64,000 nucleotides of DNA from Haliclystus octoradiatus (taxonomy: Eukaryota; Cnidaria; Staurozoa; Stauromedusae; Haliclystidae): the NCBI GenBank assembly GCA_916610825.1, contig OU744447.1, positions 13,747,751 to 13,811,750 of the forward strand, given 5' to 3'. Shown here one piece after another: positions 35,101 to 57,262 of this stretch; position 1 is the stretch's first letter; each line of letters begins with the position of its first letter. The notes under the pieces are model-generated. The model was not told where the DNA came from. It was given only the letters and a program-made list of their open reading frames with translations, and searched no databases. A program made the translations under genes and the position numbers.

Positions 35101-38100
35101 GGCCAGGTCGAAGAGAGACACTTATATCTCAAGCAAAACAGACCCTTCTTCTAAACAAATATTCAAAGAACCAAGCCAAAAATATGCCTCAGAAGTGAAA
35201 GATTTGAACATTAAAAAAGAGATATCATTATTAGAAGAAGGCTCTCTTTCACGATTTTATGACTTTGTAAATAATAAATTAAACTCAAAGCCTACTATAC
35301 CCCCATTAAGAAATGACACTGGTACTCTTATTACAGATGAACACGAGAAATCAACTATTTTAAATAATCTCTTACATCGATTGCCTGTAAAGTAATGGAG
35401 TCAATAATTTCTAAACATATTCTATCTTATCTAAGAAAAAACAATCTTATAACACGTCATCAATTTGGATTTTTATCCCGTCGCTCCACATGCACCCAAC
35501 TATTGGGAACATTAGACAAATGGACTATTGCTGTAAATAATCGTCTCCGCCTCGATGCAATCTACGTTGACTTCAGTAAAGCCTTCGACACCGTGTCCCA
35601 CGAGAAACTTTTACATAAATTAAGAGGTTACGGTATTTCCTTTGAATTACTAAATTGGATCGAAGCCTTCCTTTCCAATCGAACACAGCAAGTATCTACC
35701 AATGGCGCTCTATCTTCGCCCTTGGATGTCACTAATGGAGTTCCGCAAGGATCAGTACTCGGTCCCTTACTTTTTTTACTTTATATCAACGATATTGTTG
35801 ATTGTCTCGAAGATCATTGCCATCTCAAACTTTTTGCTGATGATGTTAAGTTTTATTCATCGAGGTCAGATACTTCCTCTCCTCGAGCACTTATAAAAAC
35901 GCTTTGAAATTTCTCAGAATGGGCAGACATCTGGCAGCTGCGTATCGCCATTGACAAATGCAGTTCATTATCTGTTGGTAACAAAATATCAATTCCATCA
36001 AATGTATATTATTTAGATAGATTTCCATTGAATGAAGTCAATGAAGTGAGAGATATTGGTATTTTTATTACATCGGACCTTAAATCTTCTCACCATTGCT
36101 GTAAATTAGTTGCAAAAGCTTCGTCACGTACCTATTTATTATTTAAATGTTTTACATCAAACAATGCCCAGCTTCTTCTAAGGGCTTACAAGGTATATAT
36201 TCGTCCTATTGTTGAAGCAGATACACCTGTCTGGAGCCCATTTTTAATTAAAGACATTTTATCTATTGAAAAGATTCAACGCAAGTTTACGCGAATTTTA
36301 TGTAAAAGAGCAAATATTATATATTCGTCATACAAAGATCGCCTTAAAAAGCTCGAACTTGAATCTTTAGAAACTCGACGAGTAAAATTTGATTTGATCA
36401 TGTTATTCAAAGTTTTAAATAACTTAGTTGACCTAACGCCATGTAATCTAATTAAATATTCACCTGTGGTACATGATACTCGCGGCCATTCTAGAAAGCT
36501 TTGCTCTAGATTTATCTCGAAGACTAACATCGTACAACATTCATTTTTCAATCGCGTTATTCTCTGGTGGAACTCTCCAACTGAAGATATTGTTCTGAGC
36601 AAAACGTTACAAACATTCAAACTAAAATTAGAAAAAATAGATCTAACTAACTTTACAAAATAATATTAATAATGATTTCAATTCCATAAGAATGAAAAAA
36701 AAAGTATATATATAATAATAATCTCACTTCTCAATTTATGCCAAAATTGAACTGTATTTAATTAACCACTCAAATTATTGAAAATTATTATAACTCTTTA
36801 GCGTTAAATTATAGTAGAAACATTATATTTGTATTTAAAGGCTGTTTGTAAGTGGGGCTACCGCCCTCCTTTATCTGCCGGTCAATTATACTGTTTTGAC
36901 AAAATATATCATATCATATATCATATCATAATATTAAAAACCATGTATTGTCCCTTGAAATAATTGTATGTCTATTCATTGAATAACAACAAATAACATG
37001 CAGCGTATTTCCATATTTTAGCGTCAATTTTTTATTGTAATGCACATTAATTGTATTACAATACCGTATAATTTATTAACAGTATTTCACAATATTTTAT
37101 TGTCTATTTTAATGTATGTTAAGGGCGATTCCATCAGAAGTGAAACCAAAACTTTTACAAGCGTCAAAAATAAAGCAAGGAATTCACACAAAAATCAATT
37201 GTTTTCTCCAAAATAGATACTTTTACCATCATTATCTATATGTTTAATTGAGATTATAGACTTCGATGTGGATAAAATTGATGTTTTAGAGAGAGCGTCG
37301 AGTTGGCCGCTCGTGAATTTATGAGAACAACAACAAACTAAAACATAAAATTTGCGTTTTTCTGTTCATGATTTTCTAACAAAAGTAGCCTACATCAATC
37401 AGTATGAATTCACTTGTTTTGTATTATCAAGTGGTAAAAATAAAGAATAATGAGTGTATTTTACCTTGAAATTATATAAATGTTTCGATCACTTCGGGTT
37501 GCTGTCAGTCAGACACGAAAAAGTCCTAAATGTTTTATTTACTCCACAGCGTGACACTTGATCACTAAATCCTTTCGTATGCAAAGTAGAAAATAGCTCA
37601 TTTGCATATTTGGCGGGAAATATTGTTCTTTTCTTCAACGTCATCCTTTAAATCTGCGTGTCTGACTGACAGAAAATATTCATACAGACAGTTTCGACCT
37701 AAGCGCAACAGTCGGCATATCAAAGGTAATGCCGTAATGATCATATAATCAAAGAAGTCGTGTGACCGCCTACCCGTTGTTTTGGACACTTCACACCATG
37801 TCTGACTGACAAGATTTCTTGTCTGACTAACCTCTTCGAAGCAGTTTGTGTCTGACTGACATAACTTGACATAAATAACACACAAGTAATACACTTTTAT
37901 TAAAACTTGTATATATTCCTTCCAAACATATAATCATCATGTAATGTAAATTGGCTGTTCTTTTCGTTCAAATTGTAACACACATACAGATAATATTCTA
38001 AACAGCAAGGCAAAATGAACTGCCATTCCCATTTCGCATGCGATAAAACAGTCAACACGCATGACTAAATATTGACAACAGCGATCTCAAATTACCACGT

Positions 38101-41100
38101 GATGTAAAGTGTCCAAAACAACGGGTAGGCGGTCACACGGCTTCTTTGATTATATGATCACTACGGCATTACCTTTGAAATGCCGACTATTGTGCTTAGA
38201 TCGTAACTGTCCGTATGAATATTTCTGTCAGTCAGACACGCAGATTTAAAGGATGACGTTGAAGAAAAGAGCAATATTTCCCGCCAAATATGCAAATTAG
38301 ATCTATTTTCTGTTTTGCATACGAAAGGATTTAACAATCAAGTGTCACGCTGTGGAGTGAATAAAACATTTAGGACTTTTTCATGTCTGACTGACAGCGG
38401 CCCGAAGTGATTGAAACATTTATATAATTTCAATGTAAAATACACTCATTATTCTTTATTTTTACTACTTAATAATACAAAACAAGTGAATTCATACCGA
38501 TTGATGTAGGCTAATTTTTGTTAGAAAATCACGAAGAGAAAAAAGCGAAATTTCAAGTTTTAATTTGCTGTTGTTTTCATAAATTTCACGAGCGGCCAAC
38601 TCGATGCTCTCTCTAAAACATTAATTTCATCCACATCAAAGTCTATAATCTCAATGAAACATATATATAATGATGGTAAAAGTGTCTATTTTAAAGAAAA
38701 AAATTGATTTTTGTCTGAATTCCTTGCTTTATATGACGCTTGTAAAATTTTTGGTTTCACTTCTGATGGAATCGCCCTTATGGTGATTTTGTACCACCAT
38801 TCCACACCCAAAATAAAGGCCGATAATGTATCACATATAGTAATAATAGGTTGCCGCTCACAATATCACCTGATATAATTGCTGCAAGCCCTACGAGTAG
38901 CTTTCTAATCGTATTTAATGAAAATTTAGCGGTGTCATAGGAATCTTTTTTTGTACGTCATTGAAAACTCATAATCCCACATAAAATGATGTTATCACGT
39001 CCCTAAAGTTAAACCATTTCTATACTCGATTTGCGGTGTCATAGGAATTTTTTCGTGTCACAAAGATATGAAAAATAGCTCCGCTACCCTCGGACTCATG
39101 GTGAATGATATAATAATCAAAATAAACCAATTGAATCAAATTCAATAGAATATCAAATAAATCAAATCATCATGCAAAGAAAAATCAAATCAAATTCAAA
39201 TTAGTAAATCAATCCAATCGAATGATATAAAATCAGATCAAATAAAAAAATCAACTTCAATAAAATAAAATAAAATAATTTGTAAGAATATCAAAATAAT
39301 ATAATAATATAAAGAAAAATATATCCAAATAATAAATCAAATAAAAAAAGGAAAAAATGTTGAAGCAGACCCCAAACCCCATGCGCATGATGCAGACGCT
39401 CCACCACTAGACCATACCAAGATAGAACAAATGAAGTGATTTTCGCTACTTATAATACAGGTGTAAGTAAAGTAATGTGGACGGTGTCGCCCTACCGAAG
39501 GCACCCGCACCACTCCTCTATTTCTAGAAGAGTGGCTTTTTTCGCTAAGAGCAATGATGTTAAACGCTCCTTTGATCTCAGCCGCGACACTGCAGATCAA
39601 TTTCAACAGGTTTCATGGCAGATAGGCCTTGATTGTCGATGCGCAACGATTCGCCACAGCTACTCACAATGCAATTCCTTCTGAACCATTCCATCCGTCA
39701 TCCTTAGATGGTACTCATTTGATGTTTCAGATAAAGTCAAAGCTGAGTTGACCTTAGGGGGATTTGAATCACAGTCGATCAGATATGATACGATCTGAAG
39801 TTCGGTTGCTCTGCCAACTGAGCTAATCACCCCTTAAAGGTGTGAGTTGTAAATGAACTGCGAAATTGTCTCATCTTTAAGCTGATGTCGCAGAAGAATT
39901 AAAACATTTTAATAAACAACAAATAAGCATGAAAACTATTACCAGAAGAATATTCATTTCTCACTAATTATACTAGGGGCCTAGCGCAATTTTTTGACCT
40001 ACAGTAAATGATGTGAAATTTTCCGTTCGGAGTATCGCCTTGTTCTTGTTGTCGCATGGACAAACTGATTTAAATAGTCTTTAGAATCCATTCAAATCAA
40101 AACCATGACGACTGGCTTAGCAGTTTAATGTAATAAATAACTTCAGAAAACAATACAAACATTAAATATATAATACTGTCTTATCTAAGCCCCCAAACAA
40201 ATGATGAATTGTCGGTTTAAAAGTTCTCATGGTCAAAACACAACAAAAATTATCTTCGAAGTTTCACCTCAAATAGTGATGTTCATTTGATAATGCAATT
40301 TGTAATCTCGCTAAGCTGCGAGTCGGCCATCATGGCGGACAATGTAAACAAATTTATGTCAAATCCAGTTAAAAATAATTTGGACCTATCACACAGCTTG
40401 CCCATTGTATTTTTAACAATAAAATAGTGTTTCTTGCGCAATCGTTTTTTGTTCGACCTTTGTTAGCACACAAAGCAGATGTTGAACGTTATTTCAAAAG
40501 AACAAAAGATTTAGTCATAAATGAAATGAAATGAAAACGTTTCTACCATGGCAGCATAGACTCAAGGTTACTTACTTAACCATGAGTCAAAATATTCTGA
40601 TCCATGCATAAAATGACCTCATCAAACTACGTCATCACATCGCTGAAGTTAAACCATGTCTATGTGTAAACTGTATGTGCTGATGCCTGCATAAAATTAC
40701 GTCATCAATCTACGTCGGCAAGTTGCTACTAAGAATAAGGTTAGGGTTGCCTCTATGCTGTCTATGTTCAACTTTGCGATGCCATAGGAGTCCCTTTGCC
40801 TCTAGTAATTTGCGGTGTCATAGGAATCACATTGCAAGATTCAAACAAAATTAGGTTTCTTTATCAATCAATTATAAAATACTTTAATATTTCATAATAA
40901 AATGTACATAAATATTAAATATTTCATATTCAAATGTATATAAATATTTCATAATAAATGTAGGCCTACATACTTAAATATTCAATTCTAATGGTGTTAC
41001 AAATTGTAATAATGCTGCAAGCAAAGGCTAGTGAATAGTAAGATGTTTGGTAATTTGGGATACCGGTATATAATTGCATAAAGCTTTTGCACAGCACAAT

Positions 41101-44100
41101 GGCTGTTAATTAACTGATATTTGCTACCTTGTAAATTTCTTGTCAAATATGTGGCTAACAGCTTACAGTTATATAGTAACACAAATGTACATACAGTTAC
41201 ATTGCATATAGAAATCATTATCTACAATCATGATTTCATTAGTCCAAAACAATTTATAATCTTCATCATCCCCCCGTCTTTAAAACCATATAGTGTGTTT
41301 ATAGTTTATAAACTATGTTCAAACCTGTAGAAGTGAATCTTTTTTCAGTTTTTCAAAAAAGGTATTTATTACTGAAAATTATCAAACATGTTTATATTTT
41401 CTTGGACATGATTAAGCTTTATAAATATCATACCAAATACACACATATGCAATTTTATCAAATATGTAACTATGATTTCCCTATACTTGCAGCACTATTA
41501 CAATTTGTAACACCTAGACATATTGATAGGCTAAATTAGGACTCAGCTGTTCCATATACATTAATCTGAAAATAATGGCAATCTCCAAAAGTTAGGAGCA
41601 CGGGCGGCAACTGATCAAATTTGACTTCAAGGGCGCCAAAATCCATCATTTCAGCAGAAATTATGAAAAAATGACAAGAAAAATAATTTTTAACTGCTGA
41701 TTTTTGATGAAAACTGCAACTTCAAGGGCAGCATGCTCGAGAAAAATGTTCATATCGGGGGCGCAGCAGCCGCCATGCTTTGCAAACCGGCATATCCATA
41801 TGTCAAAAATTCAAACTTTTGCATCTCTGATTTGAAGGTGGGTGTGAAAAATCAGCTCACCGACTTTCTCAACTTTTGCTACGCTTTTCATTCAAATTTG
41901 TCAAGTTTTACGAATGTTCTGCATTTTATAGCATCTAAATAAGATGAATAAAGTATTTGCTATGTACTGTGAAATGTGAACATCAAAATAACTCGAAAAC
42001 ATGAAAAGTTGATAAATAGCTAACAAAACACACTAATCAAATTCAAAGCCAGTGATTGATTTCTGGAAATCACCTTTTCCTCTTCAGTCTCCTTTCTCTT
42101 ATCTTCGATGATAAGATGACCTAGGTAAAATACAGAGTTTAATTTGGATCAAATAATCAAATCAGTACGCCTGACTAAAACTACAACTATTGCTTTTATG
42201 ATAAAGATATATGGGAGATCCGGATGTGATGAATACGTATTTTACTCAAAACGTTTTCAAAATAAACTCCTACCCCAGGATAGCCAAGCACAATCGAAGA
42301 TGAAATAAGAGAGGCTGAAGGGAAAGAGATGATTTTTCCCGAAATCAATGACAATCACGGGTTGTGATCAATGTGACGACCATAGTGGAATCCTTGAATT
42401 TCGAACGCCGGATATTAATGCCAAAATTACGCCACGCCAAGTCAGCATTCAAGAATACGCCAAAAAGCCCAAATTTAGTTGAAAACTATAAAAATGATCA
42501 AATTTCTACGCCAAAGAAATCAAATTGGCGTAAAATCAACTCAGTTCTACGTAGGATATATCCGGCGTAACATACATGGATTCCACTATGGTGTGACTGT
42601 GCTTTTTCGTGATGGATTTATCAACTTTTTTTTTCCAGTTATTTTGATGCCCATGACTTCGGTTGAAGTTCACATTATATAGCAAAGACTTTATTATATG
42701 GAGGCTATATAACGCTGGACTATATAACATTCGTGGAATTTGCCTAAATTGAAAGAAAAACAGAGCAAAAGTTGAGAAAATCGTCAAGTCGGTGGGTTGA
42801 CTTTTCTCACCCACCCCCGATTTGATAACTTTGATTGATTTGTAACATCACCTTCACCTGGTTGCTGTATTAGATATTTCTAGTAATGTAAAGATAATAA
42901 TTTGATGTTATTTCATTTTTTTCAGATTAAATGGGCAGCTTGGGCTGCAGTTTATTGCTCCTTTATTAGTTTTTCAAATTCAAGAGCATCTGAAGATGCG
43001 AGGCAAATGTTTAGCAGCTTTATGTGAGTATAAGCCTAATGTTTCATATCAGATCCATATTTAGCAAATATACAACAATGCTCAGCTTTATATACCTGTA
43101 CTCTGATACAAACATTCTGGTTATGTAATGAGACATGATAGATACCCGGAGATTTTCTACTTGTTTATGAAACAAATAAAATGTTTATTTTGACACTGAA
43201 AGCTCAAAATAATGATCACATATGCAGAGCTGTTAATTACTGCTAAAATAGTAATTAATTACAAATAACAAGTACTTCTCTCAAAAAGTAATCAAAATTT
43301 ACCATTACAATTACTTTTTCCAAAATGTAATCAATTACCCAGTAAAAATTAATTGTTTCTAAAAGTAGGCCTAATTACAATTCCTAATTGCTGATTACTT
43401 TATTGTAAGAGAGAGAGTGAGAATCGCTTCACTACAAAATAACACATATCAAATCTTGTTTTAATTTACAATTAACAAAAATCTTACTTCTTACAAATCT
43501 TTTTTTCTTCAATTTGTCAGACATAGCTATGTCAAAAAAACGTATGATAGCAATTTTTAATAAATACATTTAGAATTTGCAATAATTACATGTTTGAAAA
43601 CTTTATGCAGTACAAAATCAGCATTAGAAAAGTTTAAAAAATTGAACATGTAATTTCTTATCATAATAAAATGACATAGACAATCTAATGTGTTACGGGT
43701 ATATAAGTTTTGTTGCTAGGAAATCAATACTTTATAGTTACAACCCTATATTGTGTGATATTCTAAATACTGTTGTTTCTATTGCAGTAATTATTTTGTT
43801 TTAGCCTAAATAAATCGAATAGGTATCGTTTGAATTTCGTTTAAAGGCATTTAAAACAGTGAGAGCAAGGCTATTGTTCCTGTGTCAAAAAAGTAATCAG
43901 TAATTGCTAGGCAACCAAAAAGATGTAATCCGTTACCATTACCAAATATGGTAATGATTACAGATAAATTACTTTTTCAGAAACGTTACGGTATCTATTG
44001 AAAAGGTGTTAATTTAATGGGTGCTAATTAAATTGAATAGGTATCGTTTAAATTCCGTTTAAAGGCATTTAAGTGATTTCAATGATTACAGATAAAATTA

Positions 44101-45040
44101 CTTTTTCAGAAGCGTAATTGATTGCAGGTAAAATTTACTGATAAAGTAATTGATTACAGTAATCAATTACTTTAGTAACGATTACTTACACCCCTCAATG
44201 TATGTAAACTCTCCTAAAATGGTCTCAACATAGAGACTAGAATGAGCGTAGATTTTCAATAGAAACAGGCTCCATTTTCTAGTAATGCTACATACGGCAA
44301 GTTATAAAAATGACAGATAATAGCTTGAAAACAACATGAATTTATTTATCTTTTAAGCTTCTGTAGTGATATTGAACAGCAGGGGAGTTTTATAGACTGT
44401 ATATATATATGATGAGTTCTATATTCCTAATTTCTGATTTGATGTAACAGCGATTGTGTTTTCTTCTTGCTAATTTGAATTTGAAAGGTATTTTTAAGCA
44501 CTTTATCAAACAAAGCTCTCACCCAAACATCACATTCAATGATATTTTAAATACTGTAATTTGAATCCATATCTTTAATTAACTTAACAAGCTTACCTTG
44601 TACTTATAAACCATTGCAAGGAAAAATTTCAATAACTGTTACCTCTTACCAGTTACAATGTGTTTTATAGAATAGTAAGGATTATAATATAACACATCTA
44701 CAAAAATTACCAATATATCTGCCTTATTTGCCTTATGGCATTACAGGGAGAGATACTAGCCTTGGACTACTATGGCCATTAGTTAGAGCTCTTTGATGAT
44801 ACAACAGACCCAAATCTACAGTATACAACAAGTTTGGTAAAAGTGGAATTTTACGTTGTACAGCTTACACATGTATAGATTTACGGGAAATGTATAAATA
44901 ATTAAAGAGAAAATTACATAACTGGTGACATGGATACAATATCAAACCACTACCTAATATATTTGATTTTCAGGCTCTCAGTATCTGCTGTGGTAATGTC
45001 ATACCTACAAAATCCTCAGCCGATGGCAGCAATGTGGTAG
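32180..45040 (+). CDS. WDR83OS: Asterix / PAT complex subunit (WDR83OS, PAT10 family)
   Basis: Exons 32180-32356, 42926-43023 and 44974-45040 (stop TAG) join to a 113-aa protein, the family's usual ~106-110 aa. Exon 1 encodes an N-terminal cytosolic tail with [13 protein letters not shown], then [20 protein letters not shown], the family's most conserved block and first membrane segment. Exon 2 encodes [19 protein letters not shown], and exon 3 the last hydrophobic helix ending [13 protein letters not shown]. Asterix is a small three-helix ER membrane protein that, with CCDC47, forms the PAT chaperone complex shielding polar transmembrane segments at the translocon. ATG 32180 was chosen by homology over an in-frame ATG at 32108. 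Intron 1 is 10.6 kb, almost all of it mobile DNA; intron 2 holds a hAT-like insertion. Confidence 0.93.
32835..33207 (+). other. GC-richer stretch, possible 5' UTR/promoter of the following LINE
   Basis: Locally GC-rich with CGCGGC and GCCGCG motifs (32875-33050), unlike the flanking intron. It sits just upstream of the LINE ORF1 start at 33208. No homology is claimed. Confidence 0.35.
33208..34191 (+). pseudogene. LINE ORF1, CCCH zinc-finger protein with internal stop
   Basis: One reading frame runs from ATG 33208 to TAA 34189-34191, broken by TGA at 33658. The N-terminal 130 residues are acidic. The middle carries repeated Cys/His clusters ([12 protein letters not shown] before the stop; CSRHLKHG and then CTKLHLYIC after it) of CCCH type, as in RNA-binding ORF1 proteins of some LINEs. 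The C-terminal third is Pro/Gln-rich and ends with a short helix ([19 protein letters not shown]). The TGA falls inside the zinc-finger block. Confidence 0.75.
34193..36663 (+). pseudogene. LINE ORF2 remnant (endonuclease and partial reverse transcriptase)
   Basis: The endonuclease half reads [33 protein letters not shown] and FGDFNYPSI, then shifts frame near 34720-34740. The frame continues through CDHNAI to 35380. It then jumps directly into [12 protein letters not shown] and QFGF, so the first RT blocks are missing. The remaining RT has [31 protein letters not shown] and the catalytic FADDVKF. A TGA at 35905 interrupts before the thumb and C-terminal region, which ends at 36663. Motifs are typical of the CR1/L2/Jockey group. 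Confidence 0.85.
37122..38778. mobile_element. 1.66-kb palindromic (foldback) DNA transposon
   Basis: The two halves are inverted repeats of about 800 bp. The outer ends are AGGGCGATTCCATCAGAAGTG and its complement, flanked by TA on both sides (37120-37121 and 38779-38780). The centre is near 37950. Arms match over nearly their full length with scattered substitutions and small indels. No transposase is present. A TA target and long palindrome fit a non-autonomous Tc1/mariner-like or other foldback element. Confidence 0.88.
39105..39350. repeat. AATCAAAT-rich low-complexity tract
   Basis: Irregular repeats of AATCAAAT and AATAAAAT over ~245 bp in Asterix intron 1. Confidence 0.7.
39478..39837 (-). 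mobile_element. tRNA-derived SINE
   Basis: On the minus strand the element starts at about 39833 with a tRNA-like head, GGGGTGATTAGCTCAGTTGG. It has a polymerase III box A (39814-39825) and box B GATTCAAATCC (39760-39770). A ~280-bp unrelated body follows, shared with a second copy at 16870-17215. The head is not a functional tRNA, as the anticodon stem is disrupted. The 3' boundary is inferred from the shared region. Confidence 0.75.
41835..42834. mobile_element. Diverged foldback element (~1 kb)
   Basis: The arm at 41835-42115 is matched in inverted orientation by 42285-42834, in blocks sharing CTCAACTTTTGCT, ATGTGAAC and ATCAAAATAACT, and AAGTTGATAAAT. Arms are diverged and the right one is longer because of a nested insertion. 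Non-coding. Lies in Asterix intron 1, ~90 bp before exon 2. Confidence 0.7.
42379..42592. mobile_element. Small nested MITE
   Basis: Terminal inverted repeats CCATAGTGGAATCC and GGATTCCACTATGG enclose an inner pair built on GCCGGATAT/ATATCCGGC and several CGCCA/TGGCG motifs. It sits in the right arm of the larger foldback element. TGTGAC occurs on both sides. Confidence 0.75.
43225..44197. mobile_element. Non-autonomous hAT-like element rich in GTAATYRATTAC motifs
   Basis: Left end CAGAGCTGTTAATTACTG and right end ATTACTTACACCCCTCA, the latter complementary to a CAGGGGTGTAAGTAAT-type hAT terminus. Many GTAATTGATTAC-like palindromes lie near both ends. A ~90-bp block containing AATAGGTATCGTTT and TTTAAAGGCATTTAA occurs twice (about 43806 and 44028). 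No transposase. It fills half of Asterix intron 2. Confidence 0.6.
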
Positions 45041-46374
45041 CAAAAATAAATTTCCTTTCAAGACCTGGTATGATTTTAAACATAATAAAATATTAACAAT
45101 ATCTGGACTTTCTATTCATCAATCAGAGATAGCTGTGTAGATTAAATATTTTGTTGATGATTTCAATTTGATATTTTTATGTACGCAGAAATATATTAAT
45201 CAGTTCAAAATATAAATTGGTTATGGTTGAGATTATTTATAGATTTCCCTTTGTCTTATGACCATAATGCTGAAATGTGCAATACTGAACATTGTGATCT
45301 CATTAATCTCCTTTCTTGGTTGCCCCTATCTTATATGTAACCTACATTCTGATTTCGAGGAACTGTCCTGACTAGATAAATAATTCTAGGCTTATCTAGC
45401 GGGCACATCAAAGGTGCTTAGGATGGACAAAGTATGCTACATTGATGCTTGACTGTCAGTATTTTACTGAAGTAGATAAAATAATTCTAAGTTGAGATTT
45501 AAGTATAGCTTTTATATATACATTTTCAATTATGATTCAAAGGGTGGCATGAATATTCACTATTTACAGTGGGGGAAAGTACAAAAGGGTAGGAGGGTGC
45601 GTAAAAGGCTTTGTCTGACTTTAATCAGGCGACCAGATCCAATGATGGATTTGCCAAATATCTAGCTGAAATATATCTCAAGTTGATTTGAATTTGTCAT
45701 CAACCATCAGGTCAATTTGGAAATCAAAAGAACTTGAGCAATTCGATTGGTTGAATATGGTCGAACAGCGATTAATGTGATACTGTTTTGACCGCTCCGT
45801 GTTTTCTAACCCGCTGTGGCCGAAAGACACAGCGAATAAGTGCGTTCTTGATACCGTTCAAATACATTAAAATCCATGTAATGATCATATTTTCCAAAAA
45901 ATAACCTGTCGATCATTGACTAAATAGCCATTGATCTTAGGCTGGATGAATATCGGCATACGGCATAATGACGTTGACAAACCTCGGTTATTATCTACCA
46001 AAATCATGTCCCTGCTCAAGACACTCTTCTGTTTCTGGATAAGAGACAAATCAATGGTCATTACTGGTCTCCGCCTCAACATTGTAGATGAACTTTAATA
46101 GACTTAGTGAGAGGTTTTTCTTGGTGACGACTGATCAAGTGAAACTGAAATATGTTTATCAGTAGAAGTATGATAAACAGATATCTCACTGCTGATACAG
46201 TGTAATACAAACGCAAAAGGTGCATAAAAATAAGAAAGACAATCAGACTGTTAAAATCAAATGTTCATTCACAGTTAGGCTACATTTGAGTACAAAGTAT
46301 GTAGAAATGAATTCCACTTCTACACATACAGTTCCGTTACTTTATTAATTTTCATTATAAGTATTAGTAAAATA
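45041..46374. other. Tail-to-tail intergenic region, Asterix / CIMAP2
   Basis: Contains a dispersed repeat (about 45690-45760, with GAGCAATTCGATTGGTTGAA) that recurs inverted near 50900-50960. No coding exon found. Confidence 0.5.
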
Positions 46375-56312
<9,938 letters not shown>

Positions 56313-57262
56313 TTTAACATAAAATATTAATAATCCTAACGTTGTTTCTTGCAAGGATCAGAAACAGCAGTGGCAAATTGCAGCACTGATTCAACCAAAC
56401 CAAACCGCATGTCTGCTTTCAAATATTAATTATCGATCGATACTGTTTTCTGTTGCCATGGTAACTTATGTATATTTGATTCTGAGAATGATTGGCTTCG
56501 AGGCTGCTGTATATCCTGCGATAGCGACCATCGCACATCGCCTTGACATTCGACCATGGGTTATTTTGTACATTCTTATGAGATAAAAGCCACATAAAAA
56601 CTGCCATCCCGTATATAGTTTAAGTACCGTTAGTTACACTTCAACAAATTGCTAAAAAATATTCCACAGCTGCGTAATAAATGCAAGTGTAGACAAAATT
56701 GCTTGAAAATAATTGAGATGCAGATCCAACAAGTATGCTTGTATAGATTAAGGAAGTCTAAAATACATAGAACTGGAGTGATGGCAGGTTTATTTGATAC
56801 CTATGAAAAGTATATGCTTTTTATTTCGATCAAAGCAATACCAAAAGTTTCACTGGCATTTGTTCTAGAAACTTCAAATATGGGCAAGGGAAGGAAGCCA
56901 CATGGGTGTTAGGGTGACTTACATAACATCCCCTCTGTTATATCATGATTGCATTAGCTGATAGAAGATCCAATGGTAATATATGAAGATCATTTCTGTT
57001 GAACTACAAATAGCACAATAAGAAAGTAAGACACTCAAAGCAAACCAACAGGAAATATGAAGAAGTGCATTACATCTCAGTAGGCAAATCATAAATATCT
57101 TTATCATTGACTAATGTGTATACAACATTGCAACCAAAGTTTCAATTACATAATATCCAATACAATTATATTCATTACAAAATGTGTGACTTCATAGTAA
57201 CTTCAGTGTAAATCTTCTAGGTATGTCTAAAGTGTACATTCAGACAATGGTTGTATTGTCGT

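Larger units (their letters stand above)
33100..36935 (+). mobile_element. Decayed CR1/Jockey-superfamily LINE
   Basis: ORF1 with Cys/His zinc fingers is followed by ORF2 (endonuclease, reverse transcriptase) and a 3' UTR ending in ATATC/ATCAT-type repeats (36903-36932). Inactivating lesions: an in-frame TGA at 33658-33660, a frameshift near 34720-34740, loss of the N-terminal RT region near 35385, and an in-frame TGA at 35905-35907. It lies in Asterix intron 1, in the same sense as the gene. The 5' boundary is approximate. Confidence 0.85.

Noticed and set aside
37598..37894. 98-codon frame inside the large palindrome
   Set aside because: Mirrored non-coding repeat; no transposase motif and not preserved in the opposite arm.
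39754..39836. Functional tRNA gene
   Set aside because: Boxes A and B are present, but the middle does not fold into an anticodon arm and the body is shared with another locus, so it is a SINE head.
40331..40432. Possible gene start ATGGCGGACAATG on the plus strand
   Set aside because: Good start context, but only ~31 codons before a stop and no donor or downstream exon could be supported.
45885..46082. 65-codon minus-strand frame near the CIMAP2 3' end
   Set aside because: Not in phase with CIMAP2; the terminal exon at 46375-46435 with the correct phase completes that gene.
56649..56912. 87-codon plus-strand frame repeated at 60902-61165
   Set aside because: Repeated only because of the tandem duplication; no domain, signal or splice evidence.
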